A stretch of 9,343 bases of DNA from Desulfobacterales bacterium (GCA_020052975.1 JAGVOC010000358.1:1-9343); one strand, 5' to 3'; counted from the first letter of the stretch, positions 1-6,311 are shown. A program made the numbers and translations. The notes: a model not told the origin generated them from the letters alone.

Positions 1-122
1 GAAAACTGTAAAACGAAATAGTCTTTTCTATATAAAGCGTCATCCATGACGCATGAGAATTAAGGTTGGATTGTCGAAATGTGGACTTAAAAAACCATAA
101 GGCACCTGGTTTGTCAATGAAT
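1..122. repeat. Direct repeat flanking the AbiE module, left copy
   Basis: This stretch matches 1646-1767 in the same orientation with no gaps and about 7 mismatches in 122 bases (positions 5, 21, 28, 34, 65, 71 and 109 of this copy). It contains a perfect 7-bp inverted repeat, GCGTCAT-CC-ATGACGC, at 37-52. The copy may continue beyond the window start. The last codons and the TGA stop of the AbiEii-like toxin gene lie inside its right end. No coding potential or known attachment-site motif was recognised. Confidence 0.9.
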
Positions 123-830
123 TTTAATTGGTTGTAAATTCGCTCCGGATATTTTCTCCAGCAACAAAATGGTTTCGTCTATTAAATATTCGCGAGCCCA
201 TGCTTTTTGTTTATCATCAAGCGCATCACCAAGACCTTGCAATACATTCCGCCGGGAAAATGTTTTCTTAATAAATCCTGCCAGAAATGCGCAGTATTCG
301 CTCATCCCTTTTCCAGTCCGTTCTATTAACAACTGCTCATTCAACATGAATTCATGACTCAAAAAATACCACGCATCGAATAAATCCCGGACAACGGCGC
401 TTTTGCGGTCTGATAATGCAACCAACTTATTTGTCGCCACAGTCATTTCATCCGCAAGCAGTATCGGCACTCCCATAAACCAATCGTTTTTGTAACGGTT
501 ATTCTTCCACACGCGTTTGTTGAATTCGATTTTTATTTTTGTTGTGCCTTTCCCGTAATCGAATTCATAAAGAAGAGTGTACTTTTTATCAGCCTCGTCC
601 ACTATGCGGCCGTTCGCGGATAGGATTTCTTTGACGGCATCAGTGTCGCGTTTTTCAAACGGTCTGATAATATCAAAATCGAGGTCAAAGGAAAAACGCG
701 GCAAATCATAAAACAGAGCTGCGCATGTTCCTCCTTTAAAAGCTGTCTTTTCAGGTATAGCTTTAATAATGCCCGTTAACAGAGCAGTCAAATAACGCCC
801 GTGCGTGTTTCTGTCAAAACCGGTGCTCAT
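114..830 (-). CDS. abiEii: AbiEii-family nucleotidyltransferase toxin
   Basis: A 238-residue protein of the AbiEii/AbiGii nucleotidyltransferase toxin family, the toxin of type IV AbiE toxin-antitoxin and phage-abortive-infection systems. What is seen: a DNA-polymerase-beta-like core with FKGGT at residues 31-35, then RFSFDLDFD at 45-53 carrying the metal-binding Asp pair (D49, D51); KIKIEFN at 98-104 with the third acidic residue (E102); and a helical segment with K135, R142 and RDLFDAWYFL at 148-157, the usual KL-AL-R-RD-D pattern. The catalytic set looks intact. The ATG overlaps the stop of the upstream antitoxin gene as ATGA, so translation is probably coupled. The stop codon lies inside the left flanking repeat. 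Members act in the cytoplasm by nucleotidyl transfer; the target here is unknown. Confidence 0.88.
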   Translation of the reverse strand: MSTGFDRNTHGRYLTALLTGIIKAIPEKTAFKGGTCAALFYDLPRFSFDLDFDIIRPFEKRDTDAVKEILSANGRIVDEADKKYTLLYEFDYGKGTTKIKIEFNKRVWKNNRYKNDWFMGVPILLADEMTVATNKLVALSDRKSAVVRDLFDAWYFLSHEFMLNEQLLIERTGKGMSEYCAFLAGFIKKTFSRRNVLQGLGDALDDKQKAWAREYLIDETILLLEKISGANLQPIKIH

Positions 831-1384
831 ATGAATTTCTCAGCCTTTTCCCGGACTGTTTTCGGATACAGTGAACACAATCGTTTAAGCGCTGTAGAGT
901 TGATCTTCGACGAATCATCAATATCCGGTAAAAAACCCAAATACAAACTATCCAGAATCGCGCGCTCAGGAGACGCAATAGAAATCCCTTCTTTGATGCG
1001 GATACCGTCAAGATTGAAAAACAAATCATCCTTCAGCACATAATATACGTATAAAATCGTCCCTCTCTTTTTCCGGGCATTGGCCCGCGCAGCGCATTCA
1101 ATTTGATTTCGTACCTGAAAACTGATTCCGGCATACGCGAGCGCAGATTGGAAACTAACATAGGAAGGTGTAACCATACGATTCGCCAGTTCGTAAACAT
1201 TATATTGTTTGTTGAGGGCATAGTAGCCTTTTGCAATGCGCAAAATAAGCCCTTTCGCGACCATACGAACCGCATTTGTTTTGGCATTAAGCATACCATC
1301 TTCCCACAATGTGCGTAAATCCTGTGGAGTGAAGACGGTTTTGCCGGAATCCATCAATATTTTAAGTCTATTCGAACTGTTCAT
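827..1384 (-). CDS. abiEi: AbiEi-family antitoxin / transcriptional repressor
   Basis: Antitoxin of the AbiE pair, 185 residues from the chosen start. An N-terminal winged helix-turn-helix (about residues 1-58) has the pattern VFTPQDLRTL ... VAKGLILRIAKGYYAL. A C-terminal domain carries the family signature ASPERAILDSLYLG at 137-150. In characterised AbiE systems this protein represses its own operon by binding inverted repeats and counteracts the toxin without forming a stable complex with it. The frame opens earlier, at an ATG at 1426, but that codon overlaps a consensus -10 box. The ATG at 1384 therefore fits better; its ribosome site is weak (AAAAG). The gene ends in a 4-nt ATGA overlap with the toxin gene. 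Confidence 0.85.
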   Translation of the reverse strand: MNSSNRLKILMDSGKTVFTPQDLRTLWEDGMLNAKTNAVRMVAKGLILRIAKGYYALNKQYNVYELANRMVTPSYVSFQSALAYAGISFQVRNQIECAARANARKKRGTILYVYYVLKDDLFFNLDGIRIKEGISIASPERAILDSLYLGFLPDIDDSSKINSTALKRLCSLYPKTVREKAEKFI

Positions 1385-1393
1385 ATCTTTTAT

Positions 1394-1415
1394 AAGTATA
1401 CTAATTTGTATACTT
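1394..1415. promoter_or_regulatory. Palindromic operator for AbiEi autoregulation
   Basis: A perfect 8-bp inverted repeat, AAGTATAC-TAATTT-GTATACTT, lies between the predicted -10 box and the antitoxin start at 1384. This is where an AbiEi-type winged-helix repressor is expected to bind. The palindrome is seen directly; its role is inferred from AbiEi autoregulation. Confidence 0.6.
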
Positions 1416-1425
1416 CTATATGACA

Positions 1426-1454
1426 TCTATAATATGAAGGAGTGATTTTGTCAA
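1426..1454 (-). promoter_or_regulatory. Sigma70-type promoter of the AbiE operon
   Basis: On the minus strand a perfect -35 box, TTGACA (1454-1449), is followed by a 17-bp spacer and TATAGA (1431-1426), five of six matches to TATAAT. Transcription should start near 1419. This gives a leader of about 35 nt that spans the palindrome at 1394-1415. Confidence 0.65.
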
Positions 1455-1645
1455 GAGGACAGTTTGATCGTGTGCAAATTGGTCAGAATTGGGGACAACG
1501 TTCATCAAAATATAAATCAACAATATTTTAACAATAAATTTAATCTATTGTCTGTAACCATCCACGCAAATTTGTCATGATATAGCTCGAAGAATGTCCT
1601 ACGCATGTTTCTTTGAAATCTCTGTACGAACCCAACTTTTCCCCT
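1455..1645. other. Gene-free AT-rich stretch between AbiE promoter and right repeat
   Basis: No reading frame, RNA gene or clear repeat was recognised. It includes an AT-rich patch around 1510-1545. Together with the operator, promoter, repeats and elements on either side it forms the gene-free interval 1385-2102. Confidence 0.5.
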
Positions 1646-1767
1646 GAAATCTGTAAAACGAAATACTCTTTTTTATATTAAGCGTCATCCATGACGCATG
1701 AGAATTAAGATTGGACTGTCGAAATGTGGACTTAAAAAACCATAAGGCACCTGATTTGTCAATGAAT
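1646..1767. repeat. Direct repeat flanking the AbiE module, right copy
   Basis: Second copy of the 1-122 repeat, same orientation, about 94% identical by hand count. The GCGTCAT-CC-ATGACGC inverted repeat recurs at 1682-1697. Similarity stops within a few bases of where the next inverted-repeat element begins (1765), so the two elements are butted together. Confidence 0.9.
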
Positions 1768-1926
1768 ATCGATGGCAAAGTAAAAAGCCCGATTAGCGCT
1801 GAAGCTTCACTATCGTGTCTTCGTTGCGCTTCATCCCGTTGTGATTGCGGCGTACCCTCATGTACGCCTCATCACACGAGATTTGCGACGCCTTGAACTT
1901 GAACTTTTTACTTTGCCGTCGGTATT
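1765..1926. repeat. MITE-like element with terminal inverted repeats (copy A)
   Basis: A 162-bp non-coding element whose 23-bp ends (1765-1787 and 1904-1926) are inverted copies with 2 mismatches, sharing the core GGCAAAGTAAAAAG. Inside is a hairpin, GGCGTAC-CCTCAT-GTACGCC, at 1849-1868. The right half (GCGACGCCTTG, then CTTTTTACTTTGCCG) matches the elements at 4139-4263 and 5969-6094, so all three appear to be one dispersed family. No transposase is encoded. Confidence 0.75.
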
Positions 1927-2102
1927 TAGAGGATTTTTCACGATTCCGTCAATAATGAAGTATTAGAAAAATTGAAGGGATAGGGTTCAATCCACCACAA
2001 AGATCGGCGGACCTTCGGGGGGCATGGGTTCAGGGATTCAAGTGAGCAGGAAAAGCGAGTGGGAATATGCGTTTTCAGGGGTGTGAGGAGCGCGGTCTAT
2101 TA
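1927..2102. other. Unassigned stretch between element A and the antitoxin-like gene
   Basis: No convincing gene is seen. Short open frames are interrupted by stops in every direction. It could be decayed coding sequence or part of another dispersed repeat, but nothing recognisable supports either. Confidence 0.4.
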
Positions 2103-2330
2103 TCAACTCTCTCCATGCCGTTGTTCGGCCATCCTTTGCCTCTTGATAATTGCAGTGAGACTGCGAAGGGCTTCGTTAACCGAGTCGTGATCGGGGAAAT
2201 ACACAGCCACATCAGGATCAATAACTACTACGTTGGAACCCTCCGCATACCGCTTTGCATATTTACCGCGGATTCCACCAGTAAAGTCATACTCCTCCAA
2301 CAAATCTGGATCATTCTTCATTCTCTTCAT
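2103..2330 (-). CDS. Small antitoxin-like protein, orphan
   Basis: A 75-residue protein with the segments EYDFTGGIRGKYAKRYAEGS (residues 13-32), NVVVIDPDVAVYFPD and SVNEALRSL, ending in a basic tail. I recognise this pattern from small conserved bacterial proteins usually regarded as antitoxins of type II modules. The SVNEALR segment resembles the helix seen in many such proteins. The ATG at 2330 has a GGAAAGG ribosome site 7 nt upstream. No toxin gene is visible: upstream is only a ~110-bp gap before coaE, and downstream is non-coding. It may be an orphan or a remnant of a decayed pair. Family membership is a recollection of sequence pattern; function is inferred. Confidence 0.6.
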   Translation of the reverse strand: MKRMKNDPDLLEEYDFTGGIRGKYAKRYAEGSNVVVIDPDVAVYFPDHDSVNEALRSLTAIIKRQRMAEQRHGES

Positions 2331-2443
2331 ACCTTAACCTTTCCTTGTTTGTCGCCAACCTGGCGCTAATGATTCGGATTCGATCATTTCTTTCTGTGTG
2401 GACGATAACCAGATGAGTTTATCGTCGGAATAGGATGGGTTTT

Positions 2444-3049
2444 TTAAATCTGCTTTTTTTTCAGGCTATCAAAGACTTCAAGGGCTCTTTTTTTCGTAGC
2501 CTCAATTGTTCCGTTGTTATCAATTATAATTGTGGCGAACTCTTTCTTTTTTTCAATCGGCATCTGGGAGCGTACTCTCAAGAGTGCATTTTCATCTGAA
2601 ATGCCGTCTCTTTCAATGAGCCTTTTTATCTGTATGCTTTCAGGCGTGTAGACAAGAATAACATCCTCCACCCCCTTATCCATTCCGGCCTCGATAAGAA
2701 GCGGCACATCAAGGATTATAATGGAACCAGGGGATGCTTTCCGGACCTCTTCAATCAGTTCCGCCGCCTTTTGAATTACATGAGGATGGACTATTTTATT
2801 CAGGATTTCTTTTTTTGAGGCGTCTTTGAATATGATATCGCCAAGGCGTGCCCTGTCGATTTCACCGTCAGGCAGAAGTACCTCTTTCCCGAATATCCTG
2901 ACAATTTCATGCCATGCGGGAAGATTTTTTTTCACCGCATCACGGGCAATAGAGTCTGCGTCGATTATTATTGCGCCTGCTTCTCTAAAAATAGAGGATA
3001 CGGTGCTTTTGCCTGTCGCAATTCCGCCTGTAAGCCCGGCTATTATCAA
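2444..3049 (-). CDS. coaE: Dephospho-CoA kinase
   Basis: Catalyses the last step of coenzyme A synthesis, ATP-dependent phosphorylation of the 3'-hydroxyl of dephospho-CoA, in the cytoplasm. From the chosen start it has 201 residues, close to the usual ~200. It shows the P-loop GGIATGKS (8-15), DAD (30-32), DVPLL (114-118) in the substrate-binding region, the lid-region RLIERDG (143-149), and the C-terminal RVRSQMPIEKKKEFA ... IIDNNGT pattern. The TTG at 3049 is preferred over the ATG at 3085. It gives the family-typical beginning IIAGLTGG and has GGGAG exactly 8 nt upstream, whereas the ATG lies inside a dispersed repeat. It shares the minus strand with the neighbouring hydratase gene but is separated from it by that repeat pair. 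Confidence 0.93.
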   Translation of the reverse strand: MIIAGLTGGIATGKSTVSSIFREAGAIIIDADSIARDAVKKNLPAWHEIVRIFGKEVLLPDGEIDRARLGDIIFKDASKKEILNKIVHPHVIQKAAELIEEVRKASPGSIIILDVPLLIEAGMDKGVEDVILVYTPESIQIKRLIERDGISDENALLRVRSQMPIEKKKEFATIIIDNNGTIEATKKRALEVFDSLKKKQI

Positions 3050-3057
3050 ATCAATAT

Positions 3058-3062
3058 CTCCC
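3058..3062 (-). promoter_or_regulatory. Ribosome binding site selecting the TTG start of coaE
   Basis: On the minus strand GGGAG ends 8 nt before the TTG at 3049-3047. No comparable site precedes the ATG at 3085. Confidence 0.6.
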
Positions 3063-3080
3063 GAGTCAATTGCAAAAGCC

Positions 3081-3159
3081 GTCATTCCTGTGCAAACGGG
3101 AATCCAGGAATTTTTGCAATATATTGAAAAGACTGGATTCCCACTTTCGTGGGAATGAC
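3081..3159. repeat. Inverted pair of the GTCATTCC...GGAATCCAG repeat
   Basis: Two 27-bp arms (3081-3107 and 3133-3159) are inverted copies with 6 internal mismatches around a 25-nt centre. The ends GTCATTCC and GGGAATCCAG are perfect. The right arm also folds on itself (ATTCCCAC-TTTC-GTGGGAAT). This resembles a dispersed repeat known from many proteobacterial genomes. It separates coaE from the hydratase gene and covers the false upstream start of coaE. As RNA it could form a long hairpin. Confidence 0.8.
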
Positions 3160-3195
3160 AAATTCTTCTCTTTTTAGGACTTATGCAAAAGTCTC

Positions 3196-3999
3196 TTATT
3201 TGCCTTTAAAAACCGGTTCCCTCTTCTGTTTAAAAGCCCTTGGACCTTCTCTTGCATCTTCGCTCAGAAAAACCGGAATTGCATATTCGAGTTCCCTTGC
3301 CATGCCATCTTTAATCGACATGCCTGCTATGGCATGGACGGCATTCTTTATGCCTGATACCGCAAGCGGCCCGTTTTTGATAATTATATTTGCGTAACGC
3401 TCGGCTTCTTCCATGACCATGCTTGCAGGAACTATTTTATTTACAAATCCGAGACGGAAGGCTTCGTGAGCGTCCATAAGTTCGCCTGTAAGAAGAATCT
3501 CCATTGCTTTTGCATACGGAAGCTGCCTGGGCAGCCAGACAGTAGAACCTCCAGCCGGGAATATGGACCATTTGACTTCCTGCAGACCGAATTTGGCATC
3601 AAAAGCGGCAACCCGTATATCTGCCCCGTAAAGAAGTTCAAACCCTCCCGCTATGGCAAAACCGTTTACGGCAGCAATTACCGGTTTATTGAGTTCAAAT
3701 CCCCTTAAGAATGCGTTATGGAGAAGCTGCGAATCGCCTTGAATGATTTTGTCGGCCTCGGTTTCGGCTTTCCGTGCTCCGGTTAAAAGAGGGATCAGGC
3801 GGGCAAGATCCGCCCCGGCGCAAAAAGACTGGTCTCCTGCTCCCGTTATGATGGCACAACGCAGCTCACCGTCATCCCTGTAATCTTTCCAGGCTGATGC
3901 GAGTTCTACGGCAGTTTCGGGATCAACAGCATTCCTTGCGTCAGGCCTGTTTATTGTCAGGTAAGCTATTTTGTCTTTTTTTTCATAAATAAGAGCCAT
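3196..3999 (-). CDS. Enoyl-CoA hydratase/isomerase (crotonase) family protein
   Basis: A 267-residue crotonase-fold enzyme, likely adding water to a 2-enoyl-CoA in a beta-oxidation-type pathway. Seen: FCAGADLARL (59-68), which supplies one oxyanion-hole loop; NGFAIAGGFELLYGADIRVA (112-131) with the second loop (G118-G119) and glutamate E121; and AKFGLQEVKWSIFPAGG (135-151) with E141. E121 and E141 sit where the two catalytic glutamates of rat mitochondrial hydratase (E144, E164) fall, so hydratase chemistry is plausible; isomerase or lyase activity cannot be excluded. The ATG at 3999 is chosen over 4083 because GGGAG lies 8 nt upstream and the family normally begins with such a short strand. 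It is divergent from the DUF35/thiolase cluster and may serve the same pathway. Confidence 0.9.
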   Translation of the reverse strand: MALIYEKKDKIAYLTINRPDARNAVDPETAVELASAWKDYRDDGELRCAIITGAGDQSFCAGADLARLIPLLTGARKAETEADKIIQGDSQLLHNAFLRGFELNKPVIAAVNGFAIAGGFELLYGADIRVAAFDAKFGLQEVKWSIFPAGGSTVWLPRQLPYAKAMEILLTGELMDAHEAFRLGFVNKIVPASMVMEEAERYANIIIKNGPLAVSGIKNAVHAIAGMSIKDGMARELEYAIPVFLSEDAREGPRAFKQKREPVFKGK

Positions 4000-4054
4000 A
4001 ACAGTATCTCCCTTTATCGAGTGGGCTTTATGGAAATTAATTCTGTATTGACTT

Positions 4055-4083
4055 TTATTACCCAAGCTTCTAAATGAAGTCAA
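4055..4083 (-). promoter_or_regulatory. Possible promoter of the hydratase gene
   Basis: Minus-strand TTGACT (4083-4078), a 17-bp spacer and TAATAA (4060-4055) lie about 55 nt before the start at 3999. The -35 box is good and the -10 box is poor. Confidence 0.27.
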
Positions 4084-4138
4084 GTGAATTGAATCTGATT
4101 ATAATTTCGAATTTGACTCATATGATGAACTTGTTTTT

Positions 4139-4263
4139 GACGGCTTCTCAAAAAGTCATTCTGCTGTGTTGCGCTTTATCTTTCGTTATTGCAGCGTACT
4201 AACATATATGCTTCATTTCTCAAGATTTGCGGCGCCTTGCATAATGAGCTTTTTTTTGCCGTC
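4139..4263. repeat. Dispersed MITE-like repeat, copy B
   Basis: A ~125-bp non-coding element with imperfect inverted ends (GACGGC at 4139-4144, GCCGTC at 4258-4263; arms continue as AAAAAGTCATTCTGC against AAAAAGCTCATTATGC). It closely matches 5969-6094 in the same orientation, including CTGCTGTGTTGCGC, GCAGCGTACTAACAT and CCTTGCATAATGAGC. It occupies most of the divergent intergenic region between the hydratase and DUF35-1 genes. Confidence 0.8.
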
Positions 4264-4291
4264 GGAATAATATTATTAAGAGATCATTATT

Positions 4292-4339
4292 TTGAAGTGA
4301 CAGGACAAGTAGGTAATATCCATGAAAGCCGGATATGAC
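4292..4339 (+). promoter_or_regulatory. Possible promoter and operator for module 1
   Basis: TTGAAG (4292-4297), a 16-bp spacer and TAATAT (4314-4319) form a moderate sigma70-like promoter ahead of DUF35-1. Overlapping its -10 box is an inverted repeat, GTAATATCC (4313-4321) and GGATATGAC (4331-4339), with one mismatch across 9-bp arms. The position suits a repressor operator, but an mRNA hairpin is equally possible. Confidence 0.33.
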
Positions 4340-4365
4340 CGTCTTGTAAAAAGGAGAATAACCAT

Positions 4366-4827
4366 ATGACTGATATTTTTGCTGATGTTGAACCGATGGT
4401 GTTTAAGAGCAGAATTAATGTTCCATACTCCTGGTGGGCCGGAGAAACAGCGGAAAGATTTTTTCTGGCGCTGAGGGACGACAAAAAAATAGTGGGTACG
4501 AGTTGCTCAATATGCAAAAAAGTCTTTGTTCCTCCAAGAAAAGTATGCCCCCTATGCTTTCAGGACAATATGGCATGGGTTGAAGTCTCTTCAGAAGGTG
4601 TTCTGGAGTCTTTTACGATCGTTAAAAGACAGCTTGCGTCCCTTCCCCGCAAAGCGCCGGTTGTTTTTGGATTGATAAGGCTGGACGGAGCAGACACTTC
4701 GATTCTTCATTATATTGAAGATGCAGATCATAAGGATATAAAAATAGGCATTCGCGTTACAGCAGAATTTAATGATGAAAGAAGCGGAAGCATACTGGAC
4801 ATTGCCTGTTTCAGGCCAGTAAGGTAA
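4366..4827 (+). CDS. DUF35 zinc-ribbon/OB-fold acyl-CoA partner protein (module 1)
   Basis: A 153-residue DUF35-family protein of normal length. An N-terminal helical region (about 20-40, WWAGETAERFFLALRD) precedes a zinc ribbon with C47, C50, C61 and C64 (CSIC ... CPLC). An OB-fold follows (about 70-150) with the family pattern GVLESFTIV ... FGLIRLDGADT ... IGIRVTAEF. In known systems such proteins bind the thiolase-fold partner and the CoA part of the substrate (BbsA with BbsB, ChsH2 with Ltp2, the archaeal thiolase/HMG-CoA synthase bridge). An AGGAG site lies 8 nt before the ATG. The thiolase-fold gene begins 11 nt after its stop, so the two are almost certainly co-transcribed and form a complex. 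Confidence 0.9.
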   Translation: MTDIFADVEPMVFKSRINVPYSWWAGETAERFFLALRDDKKIVGTSCSICKKVFVPPRKVCPLCFQDNMAWVEVSSEGVLESFTIVKRQLASLPRKAPVVFGLIRLDGADTSILHYIEDADHKDIKIGIRVTAEFNDERSGSILDIACFRPVR

Positions 4828-4838
4828 GGGGATAAGAT

Positions 4839-5981
4839 ATGGACAAAGCGGCTGTTATAGGCGTTGGAATTACAAAGATTGAGGCAAACAAGGTTAAAGA
4901 AACATTTGCCGACATGGTCTGGGAAGCTGTCAACAAGGCTTTAGAAGATGCGAGGATGACCATAGACGATGTTGATAATGTAATAACAACATCGAACGAC
5001 TTCTGGGACGGTCGGACAATATCCTGCATGGCGGTGGGAGATGCAAGCGGGGCAAGACACAAAAATGTTTCATGCGTAGAGGGAGACGGCACGTTTGGTG
5101 CGTTTTACGGGCTTGCAAGGGTTCTTTCCGGATCATATGGAACAACTCTTGTAACAGCACACAGCAAGGGTTCTGAAAGCGTTTCAAGCCTCATCACGAA
5201 TGCGGCATTTGACCCGATTTATGACAGAGCTCTCGGTATGGACATGCTATCAGCCTGTGCCATTCAGGCAAGGGCATACATGCACCGCACAGGCACAAGT
5301 CCGGAACAGCTTGCAATGGTATCGGTTAAAAATCACGGTAATGCCATGCTCAATCCTCTTTCTCATCTTCCGATGGATATTACTGTTGAAGATGTTCTTG
5401 AATCGGAAATGATATCGGACCCTCTCCACAAGCTCGATTGCTCTCCCGTTTCGGACGGTTGCTGTGCCGTAATAATTGCAAATGAAAAAAGGGCATCGCA
5501 ATACGGCGGAGTCCCGATATGGATCAAGGGTGTTGCTTTCTGTGCGGATTCATATTTTCTTGGAGACCGCGAGCTTTCAAAGGCCAGATCGCTTACACAG
5601 GCTGCCGGAAAAGCTTTTTCAATGGCACAGATTTCCGATCCTTTGTCGGAGATAGATGTGGCTGAGGTTTATGATGCCTTCACATACCAGGAGCTCATGT
5701 GGCTTGAAGCAATGGGATTCTGCGAAGACGGGAAAGCCGGAATAAATCTTGAAAAAGGTTATTACGGGATAAAAGGCAGTCTTCCGGTCAATCCGTCCGG
5801 AGGTTTATTGAGCGGGCACCCGGTAATAGCCGGAGGCTTAATCCGTATAACTGAGATAGTAAAGCAGTTAAGGGGTGAGGCCGGCGGATACCAGGTAGCA
5901 GGCGCAAAAAAAGGGGTAGCTCAGGGCGTAAACGGTCTTTGCGGGCAGTCACACTGTGTTTGGGTACTGGCTGCTTCGTAA
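4839..5981 (+). CDS. Thiolase-fold protein of the SCP2/lipid-transfer type (module 1)
   Basis: A 380-residue protein of the SCP2-type thiolase-like family, paired with the preceding DUF35 protein. The N-terminal half begins AAVIGVGITKIE. The C-terminal half has EVYDAFTYQELMWLEAMG (277-294) and NPSGGLLSGHP (318-328), so the conserved GHP histidine (H327) is present. At the nucleophile loop the sequence is SCVEGDGTFG (78-87). Aligned without gaps to the CxxG motif of SCP2 thiolases, E81 falls at the Cys position and C79 lies two residues early. It is therefore unsure whether it is a Claisen thiolase or an aldolase-like relative. Its product probably acts on a CoA thioester in the cytoplasm. A GGGG ribosome site lies 7 nt before the ATG. 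The last codons and the TAA stop lie within the left end of repeat copy C. Confidence 0.88.
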   Translation: MDKAAVIGVGITKIEANKVKETFADMVWEAVNKALEDARMTIDDVDNVITTSNDFWDGRTISCMAVGDASGARHKNVSCVEGDGTFGAFYGLARVLSGSYGTTLVTAHSKGSESVSSLITNAAFDPIYDRALGMDMLSACAIQARAYMHRTGTSPEQLAMVSVKNHGNAMLNPLSHLPMDITVEDVLESEMISDPLHKLDCSPVSDGCCAVIIANEKRASQYGGVPIWIKGVAFCADSYFLGDRELSKARSLTQAAGKAFSMAQISDPLSEIDVAEVYDAFTYQELMWLEAMGFCEDGKAGINLEKGYYGIKGSLPVNPSGGLLSGHPVIAGGLIRITEIVKQLRGEAGGYQVAGAKKGVAQGVNGLCGQSHCVWVLAAS

Positions 5982-6094
5982 AAAATCATTCTGCTGTGTT
6001 GCGCGCATCTTTCGTCATTGCAGCGTACTAACATGTACGCTTCATTCCTCAAAATTCGCGACGCCTTGCATAATGAGCTTTTTACTTTGCCGCC
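5969..6094. repeat. Dispersed MITE-like repeat, copy C
   Basis: A ~126-bp relative of copy B in the same orientation. Its right end, CTTTTTACTTTGCCG, is shared with copy A. It carries the hairpin GCGTAC-TAACAT-GTACGC at 6023-6040. The left end overlaps the last four codons and stop of thiolase-fold 1, so this gene's terminus comes from, or has been absorbed into, the element. With copy B it brackets module 1. Confidence 0.78.
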
Positions 6095-6124
6095 CGAATT
6101 TCAACTATTTACGAGTTTATCAGC

Positions 6125-6311
6125 AAATAGTGTCCATCCGGAAACAAAGCTCGAACACAGTTGAGTTTCCAATCAGGAAATCGGCAATTTTGGGCAAGCT
6201 CAAGGAAATCAAGAGATTGCGCGGAGACGTACACATTGTATGTCGCACAAGAAATCCCGTAGATTGACACAGAGATCGCACAAAAGGGCCATTTCCGGAT
6301 GGAAACTAAAT
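6125..6311. repeat. 187-bp element with 20-bp terminal inverted repeats
   Basis: The ends AAATAGTGTCCATCCGGAAA (6125-6144) and TTTCCGGATGGAAACTAAAT (6292-6311) are inverted copies matching at 17 of 20 positions. AGC flanks both sides (6122-6124, 6312-6314), which may be a short target duplication or chance. The interior has no credible gene. The element ends immediately before the ribosome site of thiolase-fold 2 (GGAG at 6316-6319) and so forms its upstream region. It is unlike copies A-C. Confidence 0.7.

Noticed and set aside
1385..1426. N-terminal extension of the AbiEi antitoxin from ATG at 1426
   Set aside because: The codon overlaps the consensus -10 box and the extension encodes the operator palindrome rather than conserved protein sequence.
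2334..2443. Short minus-strand open frame running from the end of coaE to the antitoxin-like gene
   Set aside because: Only about 40 codons from the preceding stop, with no suitable start and no recognised similarity; not supportable as a toxin gene.
3050..3085. N-terminal extension of CoaE from ATG at 3085
   Set aside because: It begins inside a dispersed repeat, lacks a ribosome site and adds residues ahead of the normal CoaE beginning.
4000..4083. 28-residue extension of the enoyl-CoA hydratase
   Set aside because: The internal ATG at 3999 has an excellent ribosome site, and the extension overlaps the possible promoter and is not family-like.
6264..6269. TTGACA upstream of thiolase-fold 2
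   Set aside because: No acceptable -10 box lies 15-19 bp downstream.
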